Below, one piece after another: positions 17,712 to 26,527 of a stretch of 64,000 bases of DNA. This DNA comes from Lysobacteraceae bacterium NML93-0793. GTDB taxonomy: Bacteria; Pseudomonadota; Gammaproteobacteria; Xanthomonadales; Xanthomonadaceae. The notes beneath the pieces were generated by a model that saw only the letters and a program-made list of their open reading frames with translations, did not search any database and was not told the origin of the DNA. A program made the position numbers and the translations under genes. Within the stretch, counting starts at the first letter, position 1, and every line of letters starts with the position of its first letter. The stretch is taken from the NCBI GenBank assembly GCA_002324875.1, contig NTJG01000006.1, positions 124,001-188,000 of the forward strand, read 5' to 3'.

Positions 17712-19541
17712 TCAGCCGCGTGCGGCGGCCTGCGCGATGAAGTCGTCGACCTCGCGCTCCAGCAACTCCAGCGGCACCACGCCGGTCAGCAGCACCCGGT
17801 TGTGGAACGCGCGCGGGTCGAAGCGCTCGCCGAGCGCGTCGCGGGCCTTGTCGCGCAGGCGGATGATCTCGAGCTGGCCGATCATGTACGACGTCGCCTG
17901 GCCCGGCATCACGACGTAACGGTCGACTTCCGAGGCCGGAATGCCGTAGTCGATCGCCTGCTGGCGGGTCCAGCGCATCGCGTGCAGGCCGGTGTCGACG
18001 ACCAGGCGCCGGGCGCGGAACAGTTCGGCATCGAGCTGGCCCAGGCGGCCTTCCGGGTCGCCCTCGTACCAGCCTTCCTCGGCGGCCAGCCGTTCGGCGT
18101 ACAGCGCCCAGCCCTCGCTGAAGGCCGAGATGCCGCCGAGCGCGCGGGTCTGGCGGAACTTCGGCAGGTCGGGGTTCTCGACCGACAACGCGATCTGGAA
18201 ATGATGACCCGGCACCGCTTCGTGATAGACCAGCGTGCGCAGGCCGAAGCGGGTCAGCCGGTCGGGGCGCAGCGGCATCTGGTAGACGCCCGGGCGCGAG
18301 CCGTCGAGCGGCGGCGCGGTGTAGCTCGCCGCGGCGCTGGCCCAGCGGTACTCGGGATAGGGCTGGGCGATGACCGGCGTTTTCGGACGGATGTCGAACA
18401 GCGCGTCGGCGCGGCGCTCGGCATCGCGCATCATCGTCTCGATGTCGGCCATGATCGCCGCGCGGCCGGTGTCGTCGTCGCTGTAGGCGAGGTCCTTGCG
18501 CAGCTGGGCGACGCGCGATTCGACGCTGCCCTCGGTGCGGCCCAGCGAGCGCAGGATGGTGTCCATCTCCGCCTCGATGCGCGCCACTTCGCGCCGACCG
18601 ATCGCGTGGATCTCCTCGGCGCCGAGTCCGGTCGAGGTGAAGCGCCGCAGGTGATACGCGTAGACCTCGGCGCCGTCGTCGAAGCGCCACAGGCCGGCAT
18701 CGTCGGTGGCGCGCGGCTGCTGCGCGCGCAGTTCTGCGATCGCGCGCGACCACGCCGGATACACGCCGTCCTGCACCGTGCGCGTGGCCTCGGCGACCAG
18801 CGCCGCGCGTGCGTCCGCGTCGAGCGCGTCCACCGATTCGAGTCGCTGGGCGAAGGTCGCGACCAGCGGATTGCCGGCAGCCGGGCCGTCGATGAACTGC
18901 TGCATCTGCGCGATGGTCGCATCGAGGATGAAGCGCGGCGGCAGGATGTCGCGGGTGGCGAGTTCGCGCGCACGCGCGGTGGCCTCGTCCATGCGTGTCT
19001 CGAACAGCCCCAGGCGGGCGAGATAGTTGCGCGCGTCCTCTTCGCTACGCACCGGGTGCACCACGGTCATCAGGTTCGGCAGGCCGACATTGGCGCCGCT
19101 GAACTGCTGCAGCGGAAAGTTGTAGTCGTCGTAGCGCTCGCCCTCGACGGCACTGCGCAGTTGCCAGTCCATCAACTCGGCCGACACACGCTCCACGTCG
19201 GACATTCCGCTGCGGTCGAAGCGTGCCAGTTCGACGATGCCGCGTTCGGCGAGTGCCAAGGTGCCGCGGCGGAACTCGGCGGTCTGCGGCGTGAGCTGGC
19301 GATCCATCGCCGATTGCAGCGGGCCGTCGAAATAGCGGCTTCCGGTCGACGCGCTGGGCTGACGCCGCATCCAGTCGTCGCTGAAGCGATCGAAGAACGC
19401 GGCCACCGGGGTCGCCGCCTGGCGCGTGGTCGCATCGCCGCGTGTGGTGTCCGGCGTCGTCGGGGTCGAGGTGCAGCCGGCCAGCAACAGGCTGCCGGCG
19501 AGCGCGAAGGCGAGCGGGGCGATGCGAGGGCGATAGGTCAC
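17712..19541 (-). CDS. DUF885 family lipoprotein, putative metallopeptidase
   Basis: A 609-residue protein with a lipoprotein signal (LLLAGC lipobox at ~residues 19-24), so it is probably anchored in a periplasmic-facing membrane leaflet. It carries YHEAVPGHHFQ, the HExxGH-type zinc motif of DUF885 proteins, which are likely M3/M32-like carboxypeptidases or gluzincin relatives. FSEGWALYAE supplies the downstream Glu. The length matches family members. It is separated by ~80 bp from the AbgT gene on the same strand; an operon is possible but unproven. Confidence 0.9.
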   Translation of the reverse strand: MTYRPRIAPLAFALAGSLLLAGCTSTPTTPDTTRGDATTRQAATPVAAFFDRFSDDWMRRQPSASTGSRYFDGPLQSAMDRQLTPQTAEFRRGTLALAERGIVELARFDRSGMSDVERVSAELMDWQLRSAVEGERYDDYNFPLQQFSGANVGLPNLMTVVHPVRSEEDARNYLARLGLFETRMDEATARARELATRDILPPRFILDATIAQMQQFIDGPAAGNPLVATFAQRLESVDALDADARAALVAEATRTVQDGVYPAWSRAIAELRAQQPRATDDAGLWRFDDGAEVYAYHLRRFTSTGLGAEEIHAIGRREVARIEAEMDTILRSLGRTEGSVESRVAQLRKDLAYSDDDTGRAAIMADIETMMRDAERRADALFDIRPKTPVIAQPYPEYRWASAAASYTAPPLDGSRPGVYQMPLRPDRLTRFGLRTLVYHEAVPGHHFQIALSVENPDLPKFRQTRALGGISAFSEGWALYAERLAAEEGWYEGDPEGRLGQLDAELFRARRLVVDTGLHAMRWTRQQAIDYGIPASEVDRYVVMPGQATSYMIGQLEIIRLRDKARDALGERFDPRAFHNRVLLTGVVPLELLEREVDDFIAQAAARG

Positions 19542-19627
19542 GGAAACTCCGGTCAGCGGTGGGTCTCTGCGATTCTACGCAGAGCCCACCGCGTGCCGGG
19601 CGCGTCACGCGTCACGCGTCGCGTGGC

Positions 19628-20230
19628 TCAGCCGTGGACGCGGAAGCGCGTCGCGTCGTCGATGTAGGTCTTGGGGCCGATCGGGGCCTCGTGCGAGCCG
19701 AATGGCATCTGCGCGCGCAGGCGCCAGCTGGCAGGCAGATTCCACTCGCGCGCGGCCGCCTCGTCGGGCAGCGGGTTGTAGTGCTGCAGGCTGGCGCCGA
19801 TGTCGGCATCGGCGAGCGCGGTCCAGACCGCGTACTGCGCGATGCCGGTGGCGTGCTCGGACCACACCGGGAAGTTGTCGGCGTACAGCGGGAACTTCGC
19901 CTGCAGATCGCGGACCACGTCCTGGTCCTCGTAGAACAGCACCGTGCCCGCGCCGGCGGCGAAGCTGTCGATCTTGGTCTCGGTCTGTGCGAACGCGTCC
20001 GCCGGCACGATGCCGCGCAGCGCATCCTTGACCAGATTCCAGAACGTCACGCTGTGCGCGCCGTAGAGGATCACTGCGCGCGAGCTCTGGGAATTGAACG
20101 ACGACGGGCTCTCTCGCACGGCGTCCTGGATCAGCGCGGTGACCTCGTCCTGCGGGATCGGAAGTGCGCGGCCCAGGCTGTACTGGGTACGGCGACGGTG
20201 GGCGGATTCGAGAAACGCGTTGTGAGGCAT
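19628..20230 (-). CDS. Nitroreductase family protein (Hbn1/YdgI-like)
   Basis: A 200-residue FMN-dependent nitroreductase-fold protein. RRTQYSLG at the N-terminus and SPSSFNSQSSRAVIL are the FMN-binding signatures of the HBN/Frm2-type subgroup. GASLQHYNP and the C-terminal glycine turn of FGSHEAPIGPK also match. It probably reduces nitro or quinone compounds with NAD(P)H. The start at 20230 has AGGAG six to ten bases upstream. A short AT-containing palindrome sits ~105 bases upstream, perhaps an operator. Confidence 0.92.
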   Translation of the reverse strand: MPHNAFLESAHRRRTQYSLGRALPIPQDEVTALIQDAVRESPSSFNSQSSRAVILYGAHSVTFWNLVKDALRGIVPADAFAQTETKIDSFAAGAGTVLFYEDQDVVRDLQAKFPLYADNFPVWSEHATGIAQYAVWTALADADIGASLQHYNPLPDEAAAREWNLPASWRLRAQMPFGSHEAPIGPKTYIDDATRFRVHG

Positions 20231-20334
20231 GACAACTCCTTGGGCTGACCGACGACCTGCGACGCAGCAGTCTGCAGCCGCTGCAGCGGTGGAACGACAG
20301 GGCGCTCCGGGAAGGATCGTTGCATCGACGTACT

Positions 20335-20352
20335 CGAATCTCGAGATATTCG
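20335..20352. promoter_or_regulatory. Imperfect palindrome upstream of nitroreductase
   Basis: CGAAT-CTCGAG-AT-ATTCG: two CGAAT/ATTCG arms flanking a CTCGAG core, with a two-base offset. It stands out as the only AT-rich piece of a GC-rich spacer and overlaps a TATT-like -10. It is a candidate site for a MarR- or HxlR-type regulator of the nitroreductase gene; no such regulator gene is nearby. Confidence 0.35.
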
Positions 20353-20376
20353 CTTCGCCTGCCGTTCGACCGGCCA

Positions 20377-20409
20377 TAAAAAGAAGCCGCCGCGGAGCAC
20401 CGCGACGGC
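20377..20409 (-). terminator. Rho-independent terminator after glycine-zipper gene
   Basis: A stem of 4+5 bp with one mismatch (20386-20395 with 20400-20409) and loop AGCA. On the minus strand it is followed by TTCTTTTTAT. It lies 26 bases after the stop of the glycine-zipper gene. Confidence 0.8.
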
Positions 20410-20435
20410 CGGATGTGGATCGGTGCGCCAACGGG

Positions 20436-20801
20436 TCAGCGATAGACGCGCTCGCAACGGGTTTCGACGATGCGGTCGCCGCGCGACGCCTGACTGTTGC
20501 CCTGCACATTGCGACCGATCGCGCCGCCTGCGACGGCGCCGCCGACGGTCGCGAGCTTGCGGCCGCTGCCGCTGCCGATCTGGTTGCCGACGAGGCCGCC
20601 GATGACGGCGCCAGCCGCCGTGCCACCGATACGGTTGGGGTCCGATGCGCTGCGGCGCACCTCGACGTCCTGGCAGACAACGCGGCTGCCGTCATTGAAA
20701 CGACGGCCCTCATCCTGCGGGCCGTAGCTCTGGGCGTAGGCGGCGGTGCTGCCGAGGACGGTCAGGGCACCGATACAGGCCAGGGTGCGGATCGAATTCA
20801 T
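20436..20801 (-). CDS. Glycine zipper 2TM domain protein
   Basis: A 121-residue exported protein. A Sec signal (residues 1-23, ending AYA) is followed by a short region and then a glycine-zipper segment: GGTAAGAVIGGLVGNQIG and GGAVAGGAIG. This is the 2TM domain of SlyB/YmgD-like outer-membrane-associated proteins. The C-terminus has two cysteines flanking (VCQDVEV, ETRCERVYR) that may form a disulfide. The function is usually envelope-related but uncharacterised. ATG 20801 has GAGGA upstream. Confidence 0.88.
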   Translation of the reverse strand: MNSIRTLACIGALTVLGSTAAYAQSYGPQDEGRRFNDGSRVVCQDVEVRRSASDPNRIGGTAAGAVIGGLVGNQIGSGSGRKLATVGGAVAGGAIGRNVQGNSQASRGDRIVETRCERVYR

Positions 20802-20937
20802 CGTGCGTACTCCTCGCGGAAATCGTGACGAGGATGCTCGCAATGGCCCATGCAAGCACGGATGAAATCGAGCGGGATCTGCGTGGACGGTTCAGGCCCC
20901 GGCGCGCGCGATGAAGATCCTGTCGTCACGCGCGACG

Positions 20938-21738
20938 TCAGATGTATTGCATCTTCCGGCCCATGCCGCCGTCGACGACGATGTTCTGGCCGGTGATGAA
21001 CCCGGCCGTTGGCGAGAGCAGATACACGGCGAGCGCGCCGATGTCGCCGGGCTCGCCGACGCGCCCGCTGGGATGTTGCGCATGATCGCGGCGGGAGAGC
21101 TTGGGAGCGCGCCGGGCGACGGGCTTGCGCCACGCGTCGGTGGCGATCCAGCCGGGACTGATCGCATTGACCCGCACCGATGGCCCCTCGCTGACGGCCA
21201 AGGCGTGAGTGAGTGCCGCCAATCCGCCTTTGGCCGCGGCATAGGGCTCGGTGTGTGCTTCGGACTGGTGCACGCGGCTCGACGCGATGTTGACGATCGC
21301 GCCCCCGTGCGCGCGCAGCGCGGGCAGCGCGTGTTTGCTGCACAGGAACGCACCGGTGAGATGGCCGTCGATGAAACGACGCCACTCGGCCAGCGGCAGC
21401 GTCGCGAGATCCGCGACCTCGGGCGAGGCCGGCCCGGCATTGTTCACCAGGCCATCGAGACGCGCGAACCGCGCGATGGTCTTGCGCATGAAGCCGCGCA
21501 CCGACGCCTCGCGGCTCACGTCGAGCGGCGCGAACCAGGCGCGGTCGCCGACCTGCCACTCGTCGAGACAGGCGCGCCCGGCGTCACGGTCGAGATCGCC
21601 GATTGCGACGCGGCCACCTGCGCCGAGAACGGCCTGCGCGATACCGCGGCCGATCCCCTGGGCGCCGCCGGTGATCACGATGACGCGCCCCTTCAACGGA
21701 GCCGGATCGTAGGGCTGGATCGGGGGCGTCAGCGGCAT
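20938..21738 (-). CDS. SDR family oxidoreductase
   Basis: A 266-residue classical short-chain dehydrogenase. TGGAQGIGRGIA is the NAD(P)-binding loop, NNAG the structural motif, Ser in IASSRVHQ with YAAAK gives the Ser-Tyr-Lys catalytic set, and NAISPGWI follows. Asp in IGDLD after the second strand suggests NAD rather than NADP. Substrate unknown. The C-terminus is GGMGRKMQYI. There is no obvious operon partner; the next genes upstream on this strand are a small protein and YkgJ. Confidence 0.92.
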   Translation of the reverse strand: MPLTPPIQPYDPAPLKGRVIVITGGAQGIGRGIAQAVLGAGGRVAIGDLDRDAGRACLDEWQVGDRAWFAPLDVSREASVRGFMRKTIARFARLDGLVNNAGPASPEVADLATLPLAEWRRFIDGHLTGAFLCSKHALPALRAHGGAIVNIASSRVHQSEAHTEPYAAAKGGLAALTHALAVSEGPSVRVNAISPGWIATDAWRKPVARRAPKLSRRDHAQHPSGRVGEPGDIGALAVYLLSPTAGFITGQNIVVDGGMGRKMQYI

Positions 21739-21820
21739 CGCGGCATCCTGGACGGCGTGGACCGCGAGTATCGGCGCGCCCGCATCGACGCCGTGTCGAG
21801 ATCGCTCGAAGCGTGCGTCG

Positions 21821-22066
21821 TCAGCGGCCGCCGCCGCGTCCGGGATTTGCAGGCGCGGGAACCGGGGCGGGATGTTCGTCGAGACGTGTCAGCGTGCGTG
21901 TCGTCCCGAGTTTCTCGATGTGGCCCCCGGATCCGCAGAACGCGGCCACGTCGTCCGCGATGCGTTCGCTGGTCAGCGACGAGGCGCGCTCGCTCGTCGT
22001 GCGTGCGCCCGCGAACAGGTGGCGCGTGCCGCCACCCGCGGTCGGGGGCTTCTTCGTATCCGACAT
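21821..22066 (-). CDS. Small hypothetical protein, downstream of YkgJ gene
   Basis: An 81-residue protein I do not recognise. It is polar, with Pro/Gly-rich ends (TKKPPTAGGGTR; APVPAPANPGRGGGR) and a central helical stretch rich in Ser/Glu, plus one Cys. ATG 22066 is preceded by AAGGAG eight bases upstream, which overlaps the YkgJ stop. The two genes are therefore likely one operon with translational coupling. Codon third positions are GC-rich as in neighbours, supporting real coding. No function proposed. Confidence 0.6.
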   Translation of the reverse strand: MSDTKKPPTAGGGTRHLFAGARTTSERASSLTSERIADDVAAFCGSGGHIEKLGTTRTLTRLDEHPAPVPAPANPGRGGGR

Positions 22067-22079
22067 CCGGCTCACTCCT

Positions 22080-22385
22080 TCAGTACATGATCAGGGGAAT
22101 GCCGCGTGCGCCGTGATCGGCGTACTCGGCGCGGATCTCACGGCAATAGGGGCCGCCCATCGCGAAGCGTCGGCAGACCTCCGGCCGGGTCTCGTAGATC
22201 GAGCAGCACATGCGCGCAGCATCGATCGCCACACACCAGCCTTCCTCGTCGCGCGCCATGACCCGCAATCCGGCATCGGTGATGTCGGTGAAACGCTCGG
22301 GAATGTCGTCTTCGCTCTGCAAGGTGACGGTGAGCCTGCAGCAGACCGCGTCGCAGGCATCGCACTGGTCGACGTGATCGCTCAT
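22080..22385 (-). CDS. YkgJ family cysteine cluster protein
   Basis: A 101-residue protein with the YkgJ/UPF0153 cysteine pattern: CDACDAVCC near the N-terminus, then MCCSIYETRPEVCRRFAMGGPYC. The spacing of eight cysteines suits an Fe-S or zinc cluster. The family's biochemical role is not settled. ATG 22385 gives MSDHVDQ. It is the first gene of a two-gene unit with the 81-residue hypothetical protein. Confidence 0.9.
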   Translation of the reverse strand: MSDHVDQCDACDAVCCRLTVTLQSEDDIPERFTDITDAGLRVMARDEEGWCVAIDAARMCCSIYETRPEVCRRFAMGGPYCREIRAEYADHGARGIPLIMY

Positions 22386-22633
22386 GCCGCGTCGTCGTCG
22401 CAGCACAGCTGCGGACGCGGATCGCGACACCCTGCGCGCGGGCACAACGCGCGGGAATCGTCACTGTGGAATTCACCGGACATGCCACCTCCGTCTGGAG
22501 CGTTGCCCGGAACGGGCGGTCACGCGAGGGCGGGAAGCGGAGCGGCGACGGCTCAGGTCGCGCGGACGCACGGATCGGGCGTGGCCCGAGCCTCGAGCAT
22601 AGCACCGGCCTGGATCGCGGCCCGGTCCCGTGT

Positions 22634-23680
22634 TCAGCGCGGATGGTTGGTGTAGCTCGCGTTGCCGAGACCGGTGCCGATCGTCAGCACACCCCATCGC
22701 GCGACCGGGGCCATGCGTGGCCGTTCACTCAGGCCTTGTACGACGGCATCGTTGTGCAGGCGGACGACGGGTGCACGCCCGCCGATCCTGTCCAGGCGCG
22801 CGCCCAGTGCGTCGGCGACGCGGAAGTCGTCGGCCTCCCAATCGCCCGGCAGATTCTGCGCGCCGTGCACGATGCGCCCGTCGTGCGCGATCTGGCCCGG
22901 GCAGGCAATGCCGACGAACGGGGCGAGATCGAGATCACGTGTGCGTGCGTGCGCGATCAGGCCGTTGAGCATCGCGGCCATTCGTACCATTGCGTCTTCG
23001 CGATCGGGGGATTCGGTGGCGTGGCGCCACTGGCTGCGTTCGAGCACGATGGCGCGGCTGCCGTCGTCGCGCTGGTCGAGGCGGGGTGCGATCAATCCGC
23101 AGCGGATGTTGGTGCCGCCGATGTCGACCGCGAGGAAGGCCGCGCGACGCAAGGCCGTGGCCGGGGCCAGCGGCACCCAGCCCAGCAGTCCGGCATCGTC
23201 GCCATCATGGCGAAGCAGGGTGAGATCGACACCGGCGCGCGCGAGCTTCAGCAGGCGCGCGGCACGACGTACCGACAGCGCACCGGCGCGACTGCCGGGG
23301 AATCCGCCGCCGATGACGATGCGTTTGACGCCCGCCCACTCGGGTTGCGCGAGAAAGCAGCGCACGACGTCCGCCAACCGCTCGGCGTGGTCCTCGATCG
23401 CCGCATGCACCAGGTGCGCGGCATCGGCGTCGCCGCCGACGAGCACCAGATCCAGCTCGCGCTTGGAGATCGCATCGGTGGGCGTGCGTCCGAACGGATC
23501 GCGATCTCCGGTGAAATGCTCCCGGCGGCGCGCGTCGAGCAACGCGCGGAATGCGGTCTGGCTGGCGCGATCGCCGATGAAGCCGTCGCCGTCGGGTTCG
23601 CGCAGCGGCAGGTTGCAGCTGTCGATACTCAGTCCCGGCACATGCCGTGCAGCGTGGCGGTTGCGTGGGTCGCGGGGCAT
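22634..23680 (-). CDS. ROK family sugar kinase-like protein
   Basis: A 348-residue protein whose second half carries the ROK/actin-ATPase phosphate-1 motif AVDIGGTNIRCG and the GIACPGQI block, with IGTGLGNASY at the end. The first ~170 residues (SIDSCNLPL...LVLVGGDADAAHLV...VIGGGFPGSRAG) are not typical of a glucokinase. They suggest a ROK variant with an added N-terminal segment, or a circularly rearranged ATPase fold, because the phosphate-1 motif is normally at the N-terminus. ATG 23680 starts the conserved part. Substrate unknown; a sugar is likely. Diverges from DUF998. Confidence 0.72.
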   Translation of the reverse strand: MPRDPRNRHAARHVPGLSIDSCNLPLREPDGDGFIGDRASQTAFRALLDARRREHFTGDRDPFGRTPTDAISKRELDLVLVGGDADAAHLVHAAIEDHAERLADVVRCFLAQPEWAGVKRIVIGGGFPGSRAGALSVRRAARLLKLARAGVDLTLLRHDGDDAGLLGWVPLAPATALRRAAFLAVDIGGTNIRCGLIAPRLDQRDDGSRAIVLERSQWRHATESPDREDAMVRMAAMLNGLIAHARTRDLDLAPFVGIACPGQIAHDGRIVHGAQNLPGDWEADDFRVADALGARLDRIGGRAPVVRLHNDAVVQGLSERPRMAPVARWGVLTIGTGLGNASYTNHPR

Positions 23681-23790
23681 GGGACGGTGGAGTCGGAGAT
23701 GGATCCGTATCGTTGCCCGCCGAGTCCGGAGCGGACGTGATGACACCCGGTGGGTAGCATGTCCGCTCCGTCGCCGCCCGCGTCCATGCG

Positions 23791-24450
23791 ATGCCCGCAT
23801 CTCCCGTTCGCCGTACCGCGCTGTCCACGATCGCTGTTCCACACCGCTGGGCGGATGCCGCCTTGCTCGCCCTCGCATTCTTCGTGCTCAGCGCGGTCGC
23901 CCTGCATCTGCGGCGTCCCGAGCTCGACGCGGTGCACAGCCAGATGAGTCTGTATCTGATCGGTCGCTGGGGTCCGCTGTTGCAGGCGGCCTATGCAGCG
24001 CTGTCGGTGGGCATGGTCGCGCTGGCGTTCGGCCTGAGGGCGGCAGCGTCGTCGCAAGGGCGAAGCCTCGCGCCGCTGCTGCTGTTCGTGCTCGGCGGTG
24101 TGGCGCTGACCACGACCGCGTATGCGTGGATGGATCTGCCCGGTGCCGACCGGACATTCGAGGGCCTGGTGCACGGCGTGTCCGCCCAGGCGGCGTTCCT
24201 GTGCGCGACCGGCGGGATGGTGGTGCAGGCGCTGTGTTTCCGGCGCGATCCCGCATGGCGGGCCACTGCGCGCTGGGCGTTGCCCTGGGCGCTGCTGTGT
24301 TTCGCGTCCATCTGGGTGCTGGCCGGATGGCGCGACGCGCCACGCGGCCTCGCCCAGAAGACCGTGATCGCCCTGATCGTCGGCTGGCTGGCCTGCGTCG
24401 CGCTGGAGTTGTGGCAGCGGACGCGCGCCGCGGCGACGCGCACGCGTTGA
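23791..24450 (+). CDS. DUF998 family membrane protein
   Basis: A 219-residue protein with six hydrophobic segments, beginning at ~residue 24 (ADAALLALAFFVLSAVALHL). HSQMSLYLIGRWGPLLQAAY is the DUF998 signature region. Function unknown for the family. The ATG at 23791 gives a short N-terminal cytoplasmic tail of ~20 residues. Upstream is the divergent ROK gene with a ~110-bp shared promoter spacer; downstream, DUF1328 begins ~100 bp later. Confidence 0.85.
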   Translation: MPASPVRRTALSTIAVPHRWADAALLALAFFVLSAVALHLRRPELDAVHSQMSLYLIGRWGPLLQAAYAALSVGMVALAFGLRAAASSQGRSLAPLLLFVLGGVALTTTAYAWMDLPGADRTFEGLVHGVSAQAAFLCATGGMVVQALCFRRDPAWRATARWALPWALLCFASIWVLAGWRDAPRGLAQKTVIALIVGWLACVALELWQRTRAAATRTR

Positions 24451-24551
24451 TCACGCCGCCATTCACGCCGGACGCACCGCGGCCGCTCCAGACTTCGGAT
24501 CAAGGGCGCGCCGTATCCGGGCGCGCGTCCACCGACTTCCAGGAGAGCGAC

Positions 24552-24728
24552 ATGATCAAGTGGGCCATCATTTTTGCCGTCATCGGTCTCATCGCCGGTG
24601 CGCTCGGTTTCAGCGGTGTCGCGGGTACCTCGATGGGCATCGCGCAGTTCCTGTTCTGGGCCGCCATCATCATTGCGGTAGTGCTGTTCGTGCTGGGTCT
24701 GACCGTCGCCAAGAAGGTCGTGCGCTAG
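24552..24728 (+). CDS. DUF1328 (YtjA) family small membrane protein
   Basis: A 58-residue protein that is almost entirely two transmembrane helices: MIKWAIIFAVIGLIAGALGFSG and an IAQFLFWAAIIIAVVLFVLGL helix, ending in KKVVR. This is the family's exact size and shape; YtjA relatives are stress-induced in other proteobacteria. ATG 24552 has AGGAGA seven bases upstream. It is followed 24 bases later by a strong terminator, so it is a monocistronic unit. Confidence 0.92.
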   Translation: MIKWAIIFAVIGLIAGALGFSGVAGTSMGIAQFLFWAAIIIAVVLFVLGLTVAKKVVR

Positions 24729-24752
24729 TCACTGCGCTGCACGTGTCCGACA

Positions 24753-24784
24753 ACGCCGCCTGCGTCCGCGCAGGCGGCGTTTTT
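24753..24784 (+). terminator. Rho-independent terminator after DUF1328 gene
   Basis: A 12-bp perfect stem (24753-24764 with 24769-24780), four-base loop TCCG, followed by a T5 run that starts with the last stem base. A textbook terminator 24 bases past the stop. Confidence 0.92.
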
Positions 24785-24860
24785 CGTTGGAAAGGCCGCG
24801 AACTCAGACGGTCTTTACGCCGATCCCGCTAGCCTTGCCGCATCACTTCGAGGACCCCCG

Positions 24861-25106
24861 ATGGAACAGACCGTGCATCCGTTTTCCGAACTCTTCGCCC
24901 AGCTCGGCTTGCCCGACGACGAGGCGTCGATCCGCGCGTTCATCGCCGAACACGGCCCATTGCCGGCCGACATGCGACTCGAGGAAGCGCCGTTCTGGTC
25001 CGACGCCCAGGCGCAGCTGCTGCGCGAGGAGCGCATCGAGGATGCCGACTGGATCGTGGTGATCGACCAGCTCAACGTGGCCATGCACGCGACACCCGAC
25101 GCCTGA
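24861..25106 (+). CDS. DUF2789 family protein
   Basis: An 81-residue protein matching DUF2789: PFSELFAQLGLPDDEASIRAFIAEHGPL at the N-terminus, PFWSDAQAQLLREE in the middle, and IDQLNVAMHA at the end. Small, acidic, soluble, with helices but no known function. ATG 24861 is preceded by GAGG. Its 3' end overlaps by ~35 bases the 3' end of the truncated transporter gene on the opposite strand. Confidence 0.9.
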   Translation: MEQTVHPFSELFAQLGLPDDEASIRAFIAEHGPLPADMRLEEAPFWSDAQAQLLREERIEDADWIVVIDQLNVAMHATPDA

Positions 25107-26013
25107 GCAGACCTGGCAGGATCCGGCGCCTCGCCTCCTGCAGCGCGGCGAGAAGCCGCGCCGGCGTGCGGCGGAGCACGATGCCGAGCATCAGGAAGGC
25201 GTAGTTGACGATGTTGAGGTTCAAGCCGCCGCCGATGAAGTGATCGGCGAGATACACCAGACCGGCGACGCCGATCGAGACCGACAGCAGCCAGCCGTGC
25301 TCGAGGCGTTCGGCCGGCGACGCGTCACGGGCCAGTGGCGGCGCGTCCACGTCCTCCGGCGGCGTGAACAGCACGCTGTCACGCTCTGAAGGCGTCATCG
25401 CGCAGTTGATCAGCGGAATCGCGATCACCAGCAGCGCGATGATCAGCAGATTGACGGGCGCGAACAGGGTGTCGGCGGTCGGAATCAGGCCGATCGCGTC
25501 CTGCATGAAGTGCCCGTCGGTGGCGATCGTCAGCGGTATCGATCCGGACAATCCGCCGTGCCAGACGATGAAGCCGGAATACGCGCTGGCGGCCAGCAGC
25601 CGGTAATCGACGCGCACATGACGCGCCACCTCGCGTGCGAACAGCGCGCCGATCACCAGGCCGAAGCCCCAGTTGATCCAGTTCGCCGCCATCGCCACCA
25701 GCGTGACCATCACGATCGCATTGCGCGGTGTGCGGCAGCGCGATGCGAGCCAGGTCAGTCCGCGTTTCACCGGCGGTGTCTTGGCGAGGATGAAGCCGGT
25801 CACCAGCACCAGCAGCATCTGCATCAAGAATCCGAGCAGTTCCCAGAAACCGGTGCCCCAGTAGCGCACCAGCTCCAGTGGTGAGCTGCGCTCGATCGTC
25901 AGCGCGGCGATCGCGGCAAGCGCGGTGAAGATCAAGACGAAAACGTAGGCGTCGGGCAGATAACGCTCGACGAGGCGGACGGAACAACGGGTGGCACGCT
26001 GGAACATGGGCAC
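25072..26013 (-). pseudogene. Short-chain fatty acid transporter (AtoE-like), C-terminally truncated
   Basis: 313 residues of a TIGR00366/AtoE-type transporter. Conserved segments are RLVERYLPDAYVFVLIFT, GFWELLGFLMQMLLVLVTGF, GLVIGALFAREVARH, SAYSGFIVWHGGLSGSIPL and NLNIVNYAFLMLGIVLR. Full-length members are ~440-460 residues. Similarity ends at LLAALQEA, and the last ~18 residues (Arg-rich) look unrelated; the expected final membrane segments and GGQWAVQAP block are absent. The 3' end runs into the DUF2789 gene. A deletion removed ~130-150 codons. The product is probably non-functional. Confidence 0.8.
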
Positions 26014-26134
26014 GACCGGCAGACACGCGGGCGGCCCAACCTAGCGGCATCACCGGAGGCTGCCTGCTAGACCTTGGTCGGCGCGTGGCCGCCCGAAGCC
26101 CGGGTGCGCGGGCAGCGCATCCGGGCCGGAGGCC

Positions 26135-26527
26135 TCACTCCGCGTCTGCGGGGTGTCCGGTGCAACTGCGATCGGGCTGGTCGGGACGCATCAGCAACGC
26201 GTCATGGGCGCCGCGTGTCCAGAGCACGTTGCCGGTGCCGTCGACATATTTGGCGCCCGACGCGGCCGGCTCGGTCTGCATGGCCAGCGTCGTGCCGTCG
26301 ACCTGCACGGTGGCGCGGTCGCCGCCATCGAACGTGGCATCGACCGGCGTGCCTTCGCAGTCGTAGTGGATGACCCGGGGCGTGACGGCCGCCGCCGCGT
26401 CGGGGACTGCCGCTTCGGCGGGGTCGCCCGGCGGCGGCGTGCGTTCGTCGGGCGGCGCCTCGGCGGGTGCACAGGCGATCAGGCTGCAGCCGATCGCGGC
26501 GACGAGGATGGATGGGAACACACGCAT
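26135..26527 (-). CDS. MliC-like C-type lysozyme inhibitor lipoprotein, copy 1
   Basis: A 130-residue lipoprotein. The lipobox is SLIAC after a short hydrophobic signal. After a Pro/Ala-rich spacer, the domain reads YDCEGTPVDATFDG...ATVQVDGTTLAM...GAKYVDGTGNVLWTRG, the pattern of MliC/PliC (YdcF-type) proteins that inhibit host C-type lysozyme. A Cys pair (DCEG and DRSCTG) should form the family disulfide. ATG 26527. An independent copy follows upstream on the same strand. Confidence 0.85.
   Translation of the reverse strand: MRVFPSILVAAIGCSLIACAPAEAPPDERTPPPGDPAEAAVPDAAAAVTPRVIHYDCEGTPVDATFDGGDRATVQVDGTTLAMQTEPAASGAKYVDGTGNVLWTRGAHDALLMRPDQPDRSCTGHPADAE

Noticed and set aside
17598..19667. 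689-codon plus frame antisense to the DUF885 gene
   Set aside because: No family features; the minus-strand gene has lipobox and zinc motif.
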